This document shows positions 21,435 to 22,726 of a stretch of DNA of 22,726 nt, piece after piece. The DNA is taken from NCBI GenBank assembly GCA_900545445.1, contig UQZH01000033.1:1-22726 (forward strand), given 5' to 3'. This DNA comes from an uncultured Collinsella sp. (lineage in GTDB: Bacteria > Actinomycetota > Coriobacteriia > Coriobacteriales > Coriobacteriaceae). The notes under the pieces were generated by a model that saw only the letters and a program-made list of their open reading frames with translations, had not been told where the DNA came from and did not search any database. Each line of letters starts with the position of its first letter. Position 1 is the stretch's first letter. A program made the position numbers and the translations under genes.

Positions 21435-22726
21435 CTATTTCTTAAGAAGGTACGAATAGTTGTCGCGCACAGCCCTGATGGTCAGGCGGACGGCCTCGGG
21501 AAGACCGGTGTTGACGGCATCGACCGAGACGGTGCGGACCGTTCCGGCGACGCGGACCTTAAAGTGATCCTCGTCCACGGCCAGGAAGCCCTCGTTCTCG
21601 GAGTTCTCCATGTCCTGCTCGCTCCAGAACAGGGTGAGCTTGTCCTTGTAGGGACGACCCTCCTGGTAGGGGCAGAACACGGCGCAGTTGCCGCACTCGT
21701 TGCACATGCCGTCGACGTGAACGACCTGATGCTTGGCCAGGCCCGGCACCTTAATGGCAACGTTGGCGCGGTTGGGGCACACGTCGCAGCAGACCTCGCA
21801 CACCGAGCCGCAGCCCAGGCAGCGGGTCTTGGTGCAGTTGCTCTTGTCGCGGCACAGCGACCCCTTGCGCTCGTAGCAGGTGTCCTCGCGGCCAGCCTGC
21901 TCGTTGCAGTCGGCGTACTTGTTAAAGTCCACGCCGGCGATGGCGCGGGCAACTTCGGCGGCATCGGCGATAGCCTCGACCACGGTGGCAGGACCGCGGC
22001 GGCAGTCGCCCGCAGCCCAGACGCCCTCGACGCCGGTGGAGGTGGCGGCAAGGCGGCCGCGACGGTCGTGCTCGACGCCCGCGGCATCGTACAGGCTGGC
22101 GTCGATGCCCTCGCCCACGGCGCAGATCACCGTGGTGGCGGGAAGCTCAACGGTCTCACCCGTGGCAACGGGGCTGCGACGGCCGCTTGCATCCGGCTCG
22201 CCAAGCTCCATAACGTCGCAGGTCAGCACGGCGCCGTTGAGCGCCTTGGGCGCCAGCAGCTCGCAGAACTCAACACCGTCGGCCAGGGCAAAATCGAGCT
22301 CTTCCTCGTCGGCGGGCATCTGCTTCTTGGTGCGGCGATACACCAGGCGCACGTTCTTCACGCCTGCCAGGCGCTTGGCCACGCGGGCGGCATCCATGGC
22401 GGTGTTGCCGGCGCCGATGACCACAACGTCCTCACCCAGCTCGAGTTTCTCGCCCTTCTTGGCGGCCTCGAGGAACTCCAGCACGTCGAGCTCGGCACCC
22501 TCGCCCAGACCCGCAGAGCCGGGCATCCAGGCACCGGTGGCCACGACCACGTCGGTAAAGCCCTGGGCCTTGAGCTCGTCAATGGAATCCACGCGGGCGT
22601 TGAGCTGTACCTTGGCACCAAAGGCCAGGCAGAGCTCGGCGTCGTGGGAGATATCATCGCTCGCAATGCGGAACTCGGGGATGACGTGACGGACCACGCC
22701 GCCGAGCGAATCGCGGGCCTCAAAGA
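21435..22726 (-). CDS. ygfK: YgfK-type FAD/[4Fe-4S] oxidoreductase (N-terminus beyond right edge)
   Basis: The C-terminal 430 or so residues of a YgfK-family protein (about 1000 residues in full), the putative selenate reductase or hydroxylase partner. Visible parts are the end of the first FAD region (GGVVRHVIPEFRI), the NAD(P)H fold VVVIGAGNTAMDAARVAKRL, the FAD-closing VWAAGDCRRGPATVVEAI, then the cysteine clusters TRCLGCGSVCEVCCDVCPNR and CNECGNCAVFCPYQ. The last 60 residues, with LTLFWSEQDM, are characteristic of YgfK. The frame is open to the right edge with no start; an internal GTG at 22697 is not the start. It is the upstream gene of the operon with the ferredoxin and xdhD, and would pass electrons between NAD(P)H and the hydroxylase. 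Confidence 0.93.
   Translation of the reverse strand, partial: FEARDSLGGVVRHVIPEFRIASDDISHDAELCLAFGAKVQLNARVDSIDELKAQGFTDVVVATGAWMPGSAGLGEGAELDVLEFLEAAKKGEKLELGEDVVVIGAGNTAMDAARVAKRLAGVKNVRLVYRRTKKQMPADEEELDFALADGVEFCELLAPKALNGAVLTCDVMELGEPDASGRRSPVATGETVELPATTVICAVGEGIDASLYDAAGVEHDRRGRLAATSTGVEGVWAAGDCRRGPATVVEAIADAAEVARAIAGVDFNKYADCNEQAGREDTCYERKGSLCRDKSNCTKTRCLGCGSVCEVCCDVCPNRANVAIKVPGLAKHQVVHVDGMCNECGNCAVFCPYQEGRPYKDKLTLFWSEQDMENSENEGFLAVDEDHFKVRVAGTVRTVSVDAVNTGLPEAVRLTIRAVRDNYSYLLKK

Noticed and set aside
18118..21459. Very long open frame on the plus strand opposite xdhD and the ferredoxin
   Set aside because: It is antisense to two genes with full sets of conserved motifs; its Ala/Gly/His/Val-rich low-complexity product is the usual shadow of G/C-ending codons on the other strand.

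Overview
The window looks like chromosomal DNA from a GC-rich anaerobic gut actinobacterium of the Coriobacteriia. A Collinsella-like genome is my best guess, from codon use, the selenium/purine-type enzymes and remembered similarity of several proteins; nothing here proves the genus. There are no rRNA, tRNA, transposase or integrase genes.

Left flank (1-4249). A minus-strand pair, ygeX (diaminopropionate ammonia-lyase) followed by ygeY (M20 hydrolase, cut by the left edge), is transcribed away from a plus-strand YheO/DauR-type regulator. Two matching 21-bp sites exactly 51 bp apart lie between them and are the obvious operator candidates. Then come two plus-strand proteins of unknown function: a disordered Pro/Ala-rich protein with one C-terminal membrane helix, and a 97-residue protein that may be translated from a nearly leaderless mRNA.

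Central block (4317-17886), all on the minus strand and built largely of defence-type genes. A six-gene, tightly packed operon reads: ribbon-helix-helix protein, hsdM, hsdS, a small Cys-rich protein, hsdR, then a GmrSD-like DUF262/DUF1524 nuclease. A 15-bp perfect dyad overlaps the likely promoter. Upstream lie three separate minus-strand genes: a DEDDh 3'-5' exonuclease, an AAA_14/DUF4143 ATPase and an Archaeal-ATPase/DUF234-like ATPase. The gaps between them are full of structure: a 44-bp exact direct repeat, a hairpin pair with a compensatory base change, four and a half 23-bp tandem repeats ahead of the first ATPase, and a perfect 25-bp inverted repeat ahead of the second.

Right flank (17940-22726). 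After a 62-bp-period tandem repeat and a strong terminator, a minus-strand metabolic operon reads ygfK (cut by the right edge), a four-cluster ferredoxin, and a fused [2Fe-2S]/molybdopterin hydroxylase of the XdhD type. ygeX, ygeY, ygfK and xdhD belong to one gene cluster in Escherichia coli. The simplest reading is therefore that a defence island sits inside, or between the halves of, a selenium/molybdenum-linked nitrogen-compound catabolic region, with its genes under their own repeat-rich control regions.
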